Source: Alloalcanivorax xenomutans
Lineage (GTDB): Bacteria; Pseudomonadota; Gammaproteobacteria; Pseudomonadales; Alcanivoracaceae
Length of the DNA: 64,000 nucleotides
Assembly: GCF_900217905.1 (NCBI RefSeq)
Contig: NZ_OBMO01000017.1
Location: forward strand, 1 to 64,000
Direction: 5' to 3'
Shown here: piece by piece, positions 57,122 through 64,000 of the stretch
Layout of the letters: the number at the start of each line of letters is the position of its first letter
How positions within the stretch are numbered: position 1 is the stretch's first letter
Program-made: the position numbers and the translations under genes
The notes under the pieces: generated by a model
What the model saw: only the letters and a program-made list of their open reading frames with translations
Databases searched by the model: none
Told to the model about the DNA's origin: nothing

Positions 57122-57380
57122 AGGATCCTCGGAATGTTCCACTGATGACTTGTAGAAGGAGGCGAGACGACGCCGTTACCGGGTCCACCCCCGCGAGAGA
57201 GCGGCTATCTTGAACTCTGCCCGGAACGAGGTCAATAGGCCGGAAAATCGTAAGCAGATGATTTTGTTGCAAATAGACACCAATTTTCGCCCATTTTTCA
57301 TGACCTTGCGGTCATCCCGGCAATAACGGCCGGCTTGCTCCGTCTCCCCCGCCCTTGCCCATTTCCACTGATCCGACGAT

Positions 57381-57402
57381 AATCCAAACGCTCGTTTGAA
57401 TT
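57381..57402. promoter_or_regulatory. PsrA-type operator between etfBA and the ETF-QO gene
   Basis: CAAACGCTCGTTTG (57385-57398) fits the PsrA consensus G/CAAAC-N2-4-GTTTG/C. The flanks extend it to a 22-base near-palindrome (AAT-N-CAAACG...CGTTTG-N-ATT). PsrA is a TetR-family long-chain fatty-acid sensor in pseudomonads. The site is about 260 bases from etfB and 290 from the ETF-QO gene. The rest of the 573-base gap 57122-57694 holds no gene I would call. Confidence 0.7.
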
Positions 57403-57694
57403 AACGTGGAAAACCATTCCGAAAGTGGTGGAATATAGCTGATGCTTATATACTCCGCGCACCCTAAGGCCTGCCCCCGCCCGGTTTATGCGGTGGCGGA
57501 TGCAGGCGCCCGAACCTCTGAACAGCGCTCTATGTCTTGCCGGCCCATAAGGCTCGCAGCGACTGGCCGGCCATACCAAGGCCCGGAACAATGTGCGCCG
57601 AGCCCGGCACCAAACAAGGTGGCGCCTGGCTCGGGGGTTCCCGACCGGCCCCAGCAGAAGGGCTGTAACGCAACCGATAGTTAGGAGACAGGCT

Positions 57695-59350
57695 GTGGAA
57701 CGCGAATCTATGGAAGTCGACGTTGTCATCGTCGGCGCCGGTCCGTCCGGTCTCGCAACCGCCTGCCGTCTGGGTCAGATCGCCCAGGAAAGCGGTCAGG
57801 AACTCAGTGTGGTCGTAGTGGAAAAAGGTTCCGAAGTCGGCGCGCACATTCTTTCTGGTGCGGTACTGGAACCTCGTGCCCTGAATGAACTGTTCCCCAA
57901 TTGGAAGGAACTGGGCGCGCCCCTGAACGCTCCCGTCACCGATGATGAGATCTTCTATCTCACCGGTGCCGAGAAAGGCTCCAAAGTGCCCAACCTGTTC
58001 GTGCCGAAGACCATGCACAACGAGGGCAACTATGTCGTATCCCTGGGCAACGTCTGCCGTTGGCTGGCGGAACAGGCCGAGGGCCTGGGCATCGAGATCT
58101 TCCCGGGGTTCGCCGCCAGCGAAATCCTCTATAACGAAGATGGTTCGGTAAAAGGCATCGCCACCGGCGATTTCGGCATCGACCACAATGGCGAGAAAAA
58201 AGACAGCTACATGCCGGGCATGGAGCTGCACGCCAAGTACACCGTTTTCTCCGAAGGCTGCCGCGGCCATCTCGGCAAGCAGCTGATGGAAAAATTCAAC
58301 CTGCGCGAAGGCACGGATCCCCAGCACTACGGCATCGGCATCAAGGAGCTGTGGGAAATCGATCCGTCCAAGCACCGTCAGGGCCTGGTGGTGCACACCG
58401 CCGGTTGGCCGCTGACTGAGTCCGGCTCCCCGGGCGGTGGTTTCCTCTATCACCTGGAGGACAATCAGGTCACCCTGGGTCTGATTACCGATCTGGCCTA
58501 TTCCAACCCGCACGTTTCTCCGTTCGATGAGATGCAGCGTTGGAAAACCCATCCGGAAATCAAGAAATTCCTGGAAGGCGGCAAGCGTCTCAGCTATGGC
58601 GCCCGCGCCATCGCCAAGGGCGGCCTGCAATCCCTGCCGAAGATGACCTTCCCCGGTGGTCTGCTGGTGGGCTGTGACGCCGGCACCCTGAACTTTGCCA
58701 AGATCAAGGGCAGCCACACCGCCATGAAATCCGGCATGATCGCCGCCGAACTGATGGCCGAAGCGATCAAGAACGGCCAGAGCCATGATGAGCTGGTGGC
58801 CTACAAGGATGCGTTCGAGAACAGCTGGATTCACGAAGAGCTGCACCAGCAGCGCAACTTCGGGCCGGCTCAGCACAAGTTCGGCAACTTCATCGGTTCC
58901 GCCTTCGCCTTCGTGGACATCAACCTGTTCAACGGCAAGCTGCCGATCACCATGCGCGATACCACTCCGGATCACGACACCCTGAAGCCGGCGGATCAGT
59001 GCAAGAAGATCGACTACCCGAAACCGGACGGCAAGATCACCTTCAATAAGCTGGACTCGGTGTTCCTCTCCAACACCAACCATGAAGAGGATCAGCCCTG
59101 CCATCTGCAGTTGAAGGATCCGAGCATCCCGATCGAGTACAACCTGCCCAAGTACGACGAACCGGCGCAACGCTATTGCCCGGCCGGTGTGTACGAAGTG
59201 GTGGAGGACGAGAACTCGGGCGAGAAGCGCTTCCAGATCAACGCGCAGAACTGTGTGCACTGCAAGACCTGCGACATCAAGGACCCGACCCAGAATATCA
59301 ACTGGGTGGCCCCGGAAGGCACCGGCGGCCCGAACTATCCCAATATGTAA
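57695..59350 (+). CDS. Electron transfer flavoprotein-ubiquinone oxidoreductase
   Basis: 551 residues from a GTG start. The N-terminus MERESMEVDVVIVGAGPSGL matches the usual form of the bacterial enzyme, with TTAGGAGACAGG upstream. GAVLEPRALNELFPNW, KSGMIAAELMAEAI and a C-terminal 4Fe-4S site (Cys495 in RYCPAGVYEV; Cys520, 523 and 526 in NCVHCKTCDIK) are visible. It passes electrons from ETF to ubiquinone at the inner membrane. It is divergent from etfBA with a PsrA-type site between them. Confidence 0.97.
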   Translation: MERESMEVDVVIVGAGPSGLATACRLGQIAQESGQELSVVVVEKGSEVGAHILSGAVLEPRALNELFPNWKELGAPLNAPVTDDEIFYLTGAEKGSKVPNLFVPKTMHNEGNYVVSLGNVCRWLAEQAEGLGIEIFPGFAASEILYNEDGSVKGIATGDFGIDHNGEKKDSYMPGMELHAKYTVFSEGCRGHLGKQLMEKFNLREGTDPQHYGIGIKELWEIDPSKHRQGLVVHTAGWPLTESGSPGGGFLYHLEDNQVTLGLITDLAYSNPHVSPFDEMQRWKTHPEIKKFLEGGKRLSYGARAIAKGGLQSLPKMTFPGGLLVGCDAGTLNFAKIKGSHTAMKSGMIAAELMAEAIKNGQSHDELVAYKDAFENSWIHEELHQQRNFGPAQHKFGNFIGSAFAFVDINLFNGKLPITMRDTTPDHDTLKPADQCKKIDYPKPDGKITFNKLDSVFLSNTNHEEDQPCHLQLKDPSIPIEYNLPKYDEPAQRYCPAGVYEVVEDENSGEKRFQINAQNCVHCKTCDIKDPTQNINWVAPEGTGGPNYPNM

Positions 59351-59368
59351 CGGTCCGTTGGTAACGAC

Positions 59369-59397
59369 AAGAAAGGCGCCTCTACGGCGCCTTTCTT
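59369..59397 (+). terminator. ETF-QO gene terminator
   Basis: AAGAAAGGCGCC-TCTAC-GGCGCCTTTCTT, a 12-bp perfect stem 18 bases after the stop codon. It can work in both directions. Confidence 0.88.
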
Positions 59398-59459
59398 ATT
59401 GGGATGCCTAGGATCAAAAGAGCGGACTTACGATTTTTCTTTCTAGCGGGGGAGCGTCT

Positions 59460-59562
59460 TTGCGGGTCCCTCGGGTGTCCATGACTGTGTGAGGCAGGAC
59501 GCCGAACGCAAGCCTACGGGGATGTATTCACCGCGGGTCATGGGCACCCGGGATACCCGCAA
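59460..59562. repeat. Long imperfect inverted repeat in a convergent gap
   Basis: Arms 59460-59485 and 59537-59562 (26 bases) agree at 22 positions (TTGCGGGT...CCATGAC and complement). The outer flanks also partly pair (GAGCGTCTT against CGGGTCTT). The 51-base centre has a further GTGA/TCAC pair. It sits between the ETF-QO terminator and the tail of the barrel gene. It is not the ATTCGC-type REP. It could be a separate intergenic repeat family or a structured RNA. Confidence 0.65.
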
Positions 59563-59631
59563 GACCCGCCTACGAAGCACCAAGGCTTCCCATCACAAAG
59601 AGTCGATTTCCCGCTAATCCGCGACGCCCCC

Positions 59632-60846
59632 CTAAAGTGGCCAGTGCAGTTGAATGTTGCCACCACCAAACGCCGCGCGATGCAACCGTACCGAGGGCGC
59701 AATGGTCAACACCGCGTCTTGTTCCCGCGATAGCACGATCTGCCAGGGCACGGACAACTTGCCGATCCAGTCATCGTCATCCCGTTCGCTCCAGTCACCG
59801 ATAGCGTCTTGCTCCACCCCTGCCCGGCTCACATACAGCGCCGGCAGCAGTCTGTGGCGTTCGTTCAAAGGGATGTTCAGGCTGGAAAACAGCAATGGCT
59901 CGCGCCGCTTGACCCGCCCGGCGTCATTGACCTCCCGACCGAACCAACCGCTCTCGTCCAGTCTCAGATAGCGCACCCCCAGCTCCGGCTGCCAGCGATG
60001 CCGCAGTTGGGTGGCCGACAGCGTCACCGCCTCCATGTCCCGCTCGAACGGTATCCCGCCGGGCACTTCGTCCAGATCGTGATCGCGCCGGGTACGCTCG
60101 GCTTCCAAATCCAGCCGCCAGCCCCAGCCTCCCCAGCGCCGCCCGTGGGAGAGCGCCAGACGGGTCTGGCGACTGGCCACTTCGACGCCCTCATCACGAT
60201 CATCCAGTACCGAGCGCGGTGAATGGTTGAGTGACACCGTGGTGACGGCGCCGTCGCCATGGGGCCGGTGCCATTGCAGGAACAGGGTATGCGGCCGCCG
60301 TCGCATCTCGCTGTCGCCGCCGGTCTTGTCATTGAAGTAGGCATCCGGCAGCACCCACTGGGCTTCCAGCCAGCCGCCACCGGCCAGCAGCCGGCGTACT
60401 CCGAAATAGATATCAGTCCGGGACTTGTCGGAAAACAGGTCACCACGCAGGGAGAGTTGCCAGCGCCCGCCCAGTATCTGGCGAAAGCCCACCACCTGAC
60501 GCTGGAAATCGCCGTCGAAATCCTCGCCACGCTGTATGTCGAGCAGAAAGGCCCGGTCGGGATTATCGAAGGGAAAGGTCTGCCGGTATTGGAAGTCCAG
60601 GTAGAGACGATCGCCGGTGACACTGCCGGCGGTGCCACGAATGCCATCCTCCAGCGGCCCCATTGATGACAGATGCCGATAACTGAACACATGCAGAAAG
60701 CGTTCACTGTTGTAATCCTGATCGCGCCCCTGCACTACTGCATCGGCACGCCAAGGCTGGGGCTGGTGCCAATTCATGGCCCCGGCCTCCAGCGTCACGG
60801 TGGTGATCAGTCCGGCGATCACGCGCGCCGGACGCGGCGCGTCCAC
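59632..60846 (-). CDS. Predicted outer-membrane or exported beta-rich protein
   Basis: 404 residues from a GTG start with GGGAGG upstream. I do not recognise the family. The N-terminus (ARVIAGLITTVTLEAGAMNW) may be an uncleaved or weak signal. The rest alternates polar and hydrophobic residues, with many Trp/Tyr/Arg strands (RWQLSLRGDLFSD, YFGVRRLLAGGGWLEAQWVL, RHRWQPELGVRYLRLDESGW), as in a porin-like barrel, and ends IQLHWPL. It lies 48 bases after a small gene on the same strand. Nearby LysR regulator may control it. Confidence 0.7.
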   Translation of the reverse strand: MDAPRPARVIAGLITTVTLEAGAMNWHQPQPWRADAVVQGRDQDYNSERFLHVFSYRHLSSMGPLEDGIRGTAGSVTGDRLYLDFQYRQTFPFDNPDRAFLLDIQRGEDFDGDFQRQVVGFRQILGGRWQLSLRGDLFSDKSRTDIYFGVRRLLAGGGWLEAQWVLPDAYFNDKTGGDSEMRRRPHTLFLQWHRPHGDGAVTTVSLNHSPRSVLDDRDEGVEVASRQTRLALSHGRRWGGWGWRLDLEAERTRRDHDLDEVPGGIPFERDMEAVTLSATQLRHRWQPELGVRYLRLDESGWFGREVNDAGRVKRREPLLFSSLNIPLNERHRLLPALYVSRAGVEQDAIGDWSERDDDDWIGKLSVPWQIVLSREQDAVLTIAPSVRLHRAAFGGGNIQLHWPL

Positions 60847-60894
60847 GGTGTGCCTCCCGGGAGATATCCCTTGTGAGACGGCGGTTTCGTCAGC

Positions 60895-61068
60895 CTATGC
60901 CCGTCCGGCTCTCCTCTCAACCCCTTGGCGCCAGCGGCGCCAGAGCCGCTCGACCCGGGCAATCAGCCGCAACGGCGGCATCGCCGGCATGGCCAGCCGG
61001 GGTTCGGGAACCGGGCCGTCATCGTCGCGTCCGGTGGCGGGGTGCTCCACGGGATCATGGAAGGTCAT
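60895..61068 (-). CDS. Small Arg-rich hypothetical protein
   Basis: 57 residues beginning MTFHDPVEHPATGRDDDGPV and ending in a basic Trp/Arg helix (LRLIARVERLWRRWRQGVER). AGGAGACCGCC lies directly before the ATG, a strong ribosome site. It is the first gene of a two-gene unit with the predicted barrel protein. The basic C-terminal helix recalls small DUF1127-like proteins in style, but I do not claim the family. Confidence 0.65.
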   Translation of the reverse strand: MTFHDPVEHPATGRDDDGPVPEPRLAMPAMPPLRLIARVERLWRRWRQGVERRAGRA

Positions 61069-61162
61069 GGCGGTCTCCTGTGGTGAGTGCTCAGTCAATG
61101 AATGGCCAACGCCAGACTGAGGAGTTGCCACTAATCAATCAAACGAATTACTCTTCATCCAC

Positions 61163-61181
61163 CTTTCAATAAAACTGAAAG
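61163..61181. promoter_or_regulatory. Dyad in the LysR divergent promoter region
   Basis: CTTTCA (61163-61168) and TGAAAG (61176-61181) are perfect complements around a 7-base A/T-rich centre. The dyad lies 38 bases before the LysR ATG and 95 before the divergent small gene. It has the T-N11-A style of a LysR-family binding site. Confidence 0.55.
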
Positions 61182-61218
61182 ATTAAAAGTGACCAATCCA
61201 TCCCGGAGTTCCCCCCCA

Positions 61219-62085
61219 ATGGACCTGCCCTTGCTCGATATCGATGTGATCCGGAGTTTCGTCGCCATCGCTGAAAGTGGCGGTTTCAGCCGCGCGGCGG
61301 TGACGGTGCATCGCACCCCCTCCGCGCTGAGCATGCAAATCAAGCGGCTGGAGGAAATGCTGGATCAGCCCTTGTTCATCCGCGAGGCAAGACAGGTGAG
61401 GCTTACCCCCCAGGGCGAGGCGCTGCTCGGTTACGCCCGCCGGCTGCTGAAACTCAACGAGGAAACCGTCGGCCACTTTCTCAAACCGGCGCTGACCGGC
61501 CAGGTGCGGCTGGGTTCGCCGGACGATGTCGGCACCCGCATTCTGCCGCGGGTGCTGGCACGTTTCGCCCGCACCCACCCGGCGGTACAGGTGGATGTGC
61601 TGGCGGGACGCAGCGTGGATCTGGTGCAACGGCTCAATGACGGTGATCTGGACATGACGCTGGTGACCGTGGGGAACGATGGCCTGGAGCCGACGTTGGG
61701 GGAAGTGGTGCACAGCGAACCGCTGGTGTGGGCCGGTCGCGATGGTGGTCTGGCGGTACAGCGCCGGCCTTTGCCTTTATCCCTGGCCAATCAGGGCTGT
61801 GCCTGGCGCCGTGTGGCCCTGGCGGCGCTGGATCATGCCGGTATCGATTACCGGATCGCCTACAGCAGCGAACATTGCGCCGGCCAGGAGGCCGCCATGC
61901 TGGCGGATCTGGCCGTGGCGCCGTTTCCGCAGAGCCTGGTAAGACCTCCATTACGGCGACTGGACCAGGAGGCCGCTCTGCCGGAGCTGGGTCACTACCA
62001 GATCGCGTTGGTGCGCGGCACCGCCGGGCCCGCCCACGATGCCCTGGCGGAGCAGGTGAAAGCCGCGTTTCGGGATTATCGTTAA
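61219..62085 (+). CDS. LysR family transcriptional regulator
   Basis: 288 residues. The N-terminal helix-turn-helix is SFVAIAESGGFSRAAVTVHR then TPSALSMQIKRLEEML (about 11-45). The effector domain begins near GQVRLGSPDDVGTRILPRVL. GGAG lies before the ATG at 61219; a GTG ten codons upstream has no ribosome site. It is divergent from the small gene/barrel unit with a dyad between, and so is likely to regulate that unit and itself. Confidence 0.92.
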   Translation: MDLPLLDIDVIRSFVAIAESGGFSRAAVTVHRTPSALSMQIKRLEEMLDQPLFIREARQVRLTPQGEALLGYARRLLKLNEETVGHFLKPALTGQVRLGSPDDVGTRILPRVLARFARTHPAVQVDVLAGRSVDLVQRLNDGDLDMTLVTVGNDGLEPTLGEVVHSEPLVWAGRDGGLAVQRRPLPLSLANQGCAWRRVALAALDHAGIDYRIAYSSEHCAGQEAAMLADLAVAPFPQSLVRPPLRRLDQEAALPELGHYQIALVRGTAGPAHDALAEQVKAAFRDYR

Positions 62086-62094
62086 GTTCCCGGG

Positions 62095-63633
62095 CTAATC
62101 CAGCGCTCTGAGCCCCTTCCAGGTCAGGTCGTACAGATCTCCACGGCGGTCGCGCAGGTTGGTCACCGAACCTTCGCTGTGCAGCAGCTTGAGCTTTTCC
62201 AGATCCACATCGGCGAACAACAGCATTTCCGTATTCGGCACGGACTCACTGATGATGCCGTCGTGGGGAAAGTAGAAATCGCTGGGAGAGAACACCGCCG
62301 ACTGAGCGTACTGAATGTCCACGTTATCCACCCGGGGCAGATTGCCGATGCTGCCGGAAATGGCCACATAGCATTCGTTCTCGATGGCCCGCGCCTGGGC
62401 GCAGTGACGCACCCGCAGATAGCCGTTCTTGGTGTCGGTCCAGAATGGCACGAACAGAATTTCCATGCCCTGCTCCGCCAGCAACCGGCCCAGCTCCGGG
62501 AACTCCACGTCATAGCAGATCAGAATGCCGATACGGCCGGCGTCGGTGTCGAAGATGCGCAGTTCATTGCCGCCCTGGATCGCCCAATCCTTGCGTTCGT
62601 GGGGGGTAATGTGGATCTTGCGCTGCTCTTCCACGGAGCCATCGCGGCGCATCAGATAAGCCACGTTATACATGCGGCCATTCTCTTCCACCGGCATGGA
62701 GCCGCCGATGATATTGATGTTGTAACTGACCGCCATGTCCGCCATGGCATCGCGGACCTCATCGGTAAAACTGGCCAGATACCGCACCGCCTCCACCGAG
62801 TTGAGTTCCGGTTTCAGTCCCATCAGCGGCGCGCTGAAAAACTCCGGCAGGACGGCGAAATCGGCACGGTAATCGGACAATGAGTCGACGAAGAACTCCA
62901 CCTGACCGAGCAGATCCTCCACCGAGCGGGCGGCGCGCATGCGACGCTGCACCACGCCGATGCGCACAGTGGAACGTCGCGGCCACTCCCCGTCCTCGTC
63001 CGGCTGATAGAGGATGTTGTCCCATTCCAGTAACGTGGCGTAGCCACGGGAGCTTTCGTCCTCGGGCAGGTACTTGGTCAACAGCCGCTTGACGTCGAAA
63101 CCATTGGACAGCTGGAAAGTCAGGATCGGGTCATAGATGGCCCGGCTTTCCACCTGGGAGATGTACTCGGTCACCGACATCTTGTCGGCCTGATCGTTAT
63201 AGCCGGGCAACCGTCCGCCGGCGAGAATCGCCCGCAGGTTTTCGTCACGGCACAATTCCTTGCGCGCTTCGTAAAGACGCCGGCCAAGCCGGTAGCCGCG
63301 ATATTCCGGATCCACAAACACATCCAGGCCGTATAACGCGTCCCCCTTGCGGCTGTGGGAACGGATCTTGTCGTCAGTGATCAGGTCTTCATAGCGGTGC
63401 GGATTGGAAAAGCGGTCGTAGTCCACCTTGATGGTCAGAGCCGCCGCCACCAGTTCACCGTTGTCATCGATCACCAATTGCCCTTCCGGGAACACGCGGA
63501 TCAGGGCCTTGATGGTGTCTTCCGGCCAGGCGCCACCAATGTCGTGGTAAACCTGGTCCATCAGCCGGGCCAACGCCGGGTAATCTTCCGTGGTCAACTG
63601 CCGCAGCCGCAAACGGGTGCTTTCTTCCGCCAT
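62095..63633 (-). CDS. GNAT acetyltransferase fused to a carbon-nitrogen hydrolase
   Basis: 512 residues in two domains. The N-terminal GNAT part (about 8-190) includes LYGLDVFVDPEYRGYRLGRR, the acetyl-CoA loop. The C-terminal nitrilase-superfamily part (about 222-500) shows the Glu264 (VLPEFFSAPL), Lys339 (RKIHITPHERKD), Cys373 (ILICYDVEFPEL) triad. Such fusions are common in bacteria; the acceptor and amide substrate are unknown. It ends 9 bases from the convergent LysR stop and starts 12 bases after the upstream gene stop. Confidence 0.92.
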   Translation of the reverse strand: MAEESTRLRLRQLTTEDYPALARLMDQVYHDIGGAWPEDTIKALIRVFPEGQLVIDDNGELVAAALTIKVDYDRFSNPHRYEDLITDDKIRSHSRKGDALYGLDVFVDPEYRGYRLGRRLYEARKELCRDENLRAILAGGRLPGYNDQADKMSVTEYISQVESRAIYDPILTFQLSNGFDVKRLLTKYLPEDESSRGYATLLEWDNILYQPDEDGEWPRRSTVRIGVVQRRMRAARSVEDLLGQVEFFVDSLSDYRADFAVLPEFFSAPLMGLKPELNSVEAVRYLASFTDEVRDAMADMAVSYNINIIGGSMPVEENGRMYNVAYLMRRDGSVEEQRKIHITPHERKDWAIQGGNELRIFDTDAGRIGILICYDVEFPELGRLLAEQGMEILFVPFWTDTKNGYLRVRHCAQARAIENECYVAISGSIGNLPRVDNVDIQYAQSAVFSPSDFYFPHDGIISESVPNTEMLLFADVDLEKLKLLHSEGSVTNLRDRRGDLYDLTWKGLRALD

Positions 63634-63645
63634 GACGATCTCCGC

Positions 63646-64000
63646 TCAACTGAGAGGGGGAAAAGGAATCAGCCAGCAACGATGCTGGTCACGCAGGGCA
63701 TTCTGGCCGTCAGGGTAAAGCGCCACGCCGTCCGGACGAATGAACAACACCGCGCCGGAGTGCAGGGCCACATAACCGGAAACCTGCTCGGTCACGTAGC
63801 CGGCGCCCTCACGGAAAGTCGGCCGCAGCGCATCGGGAATGGTTTCATAACCGATCAACCCGTTGGCCAGCGGGTCGTCCACTGAGGCCCGATCACGGTA
63901 CAGACCGACGGCGTCCGCCCCCACCAGCAGCACCATGCCCTGGTGAAAATGCAGCAGATTGACCCGGCCGCGCTGCGGCAGGGACACAATCTCCTGCTGT
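63646..64000 (-). CDS. Hypothetical protein, cut by the window end
   Basis: About 117 C-terminal codons are visible, read from the window edge. The frame stays open through the last base (QQEIVSLPQRGRVNLL), so the true start probably lies outside; a GTG at 63987 has AGGAG only three bases upstream. The text (LLHFHQGMVLLVGADAVGLY, HSGAVLFIRPDGVALYPDGQ) shows no recognised domain. It is 12 bases before the GNAT-nitrilase gene and probably in the same operon. Confidence 0.6.
   Translation of the reverse strand, partial: QQEIVSLPQRGRVNLLHFHQGMVLLVGADAVGLYRDRASVDDPLANGLIGYETIPDALRPTFREGAGYVTEQVSGYVALHSGAVLFIRPDGVALYPDGQNALRDQHRCWLIPFPPLS

Noticed and set aside
57273-57287. Possible sigma-54 site (TTGGTGTCTATTTGC) before etfB
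   Set aside because: GG and GC are nine bases apart rather than the required ten, and the -24 half is poor.

Overview
The window looks like a chromosomal segment of a marine gammaproteobacterium, most likely of the Alcanivorax/Alloalcanivorax group. I infer this from the GC-rich codon use, the gammaproteobacterial order of the TCA-cycle genes (gltA divergent from sdhCDAB, then sucAB-lpd-sucCD), the electron-transfer flavoprotein block and the general protein style. No search could be run, so the genus is an inference. I see no rRNA or tRNA gene, insertion sequence, prophage or CRISPR array.

Layout. 1-2.0 kb: a heptanucleotide tandem repeat, a DUF2505 protein and a saccharopine-dehydrogenase-like reductase. 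2.1-7.6 kb: a Fur-boxed iron-uptake module (FecI-like sigma factor, FecR-like regulator, TonB-dependent receptor with signalling domain, PepSY membrane protein, small membrane protein). 7.7-11.5 kb: a Tat-exported TRAP transporter (dctPQM) behind what looks like a complete sigma-54 promoter (-24/-12, IHF site, upstream dyad), followed by an Lrp/AsnC regulator. 11.6-18.0 kb: a predicted metal-dependent hydrolase, two alpha/beta hydrolases, xthA, a voltage-sensor-like membrane protein, sixA and gpsA. 18.2-26 kb: htpG with a sigma-32 promoter, a YfcH-type epimerase, a membrane protein with two Sm-like repeats, a PA3496-family protein, DCC, DUF4328 and GNAT proteins, and panB. 26.2-27.5 kb: a class-C-like serine hydrolase.

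27.5-41.2 kb is the TCA block: two minus-strand operons separated by a terminator, and gltA on the plus strand. 41.3-48.9 kb: an SF1 helicase with a nuclease-like tail beside a TelA family protein, a perfect dyad operator, a beta-propeller protein coupled to a 3-hydroxyisobutyrate-dehydrogenase-like enzyme, and a periplasmic amidohydrolase. 49.0-51.3 kb: a Xre/RES toxin-antitoxin pair with tandem operators and a coupled FAD oxidoreductase. 51.3-55.2 kb: the Anbu proteasome-like cluster (ATP-grasp, alpha-E, transglutaminase, Anbu), here behind a second sigma-54-like promoter. 55.4-59.4 kb: etfBA and ETF-quinone oxidoreductase, divergent around a PsrA-type operator. 59.4-64 kb: a palindromic intergenic repeat, a predicted outer-membrane protein with a small partner, a LysR regulator, a GNAT-nitrilase fusion and a gene cut by the window edge.

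How the genes work together: the TCA and ETF blocks are the respiratory core for carbon that enters as acetyl-CoA. The two sigma-54-like promoters suggest that the TRAP importer and the Anbu peptide-processing cluster respond to a nutritional signal, possibly nitrogen or carboxylate supply. Four REP-like elements lie only in tail-to-tail gaps, where they probably act as transcript ends or boundaries.
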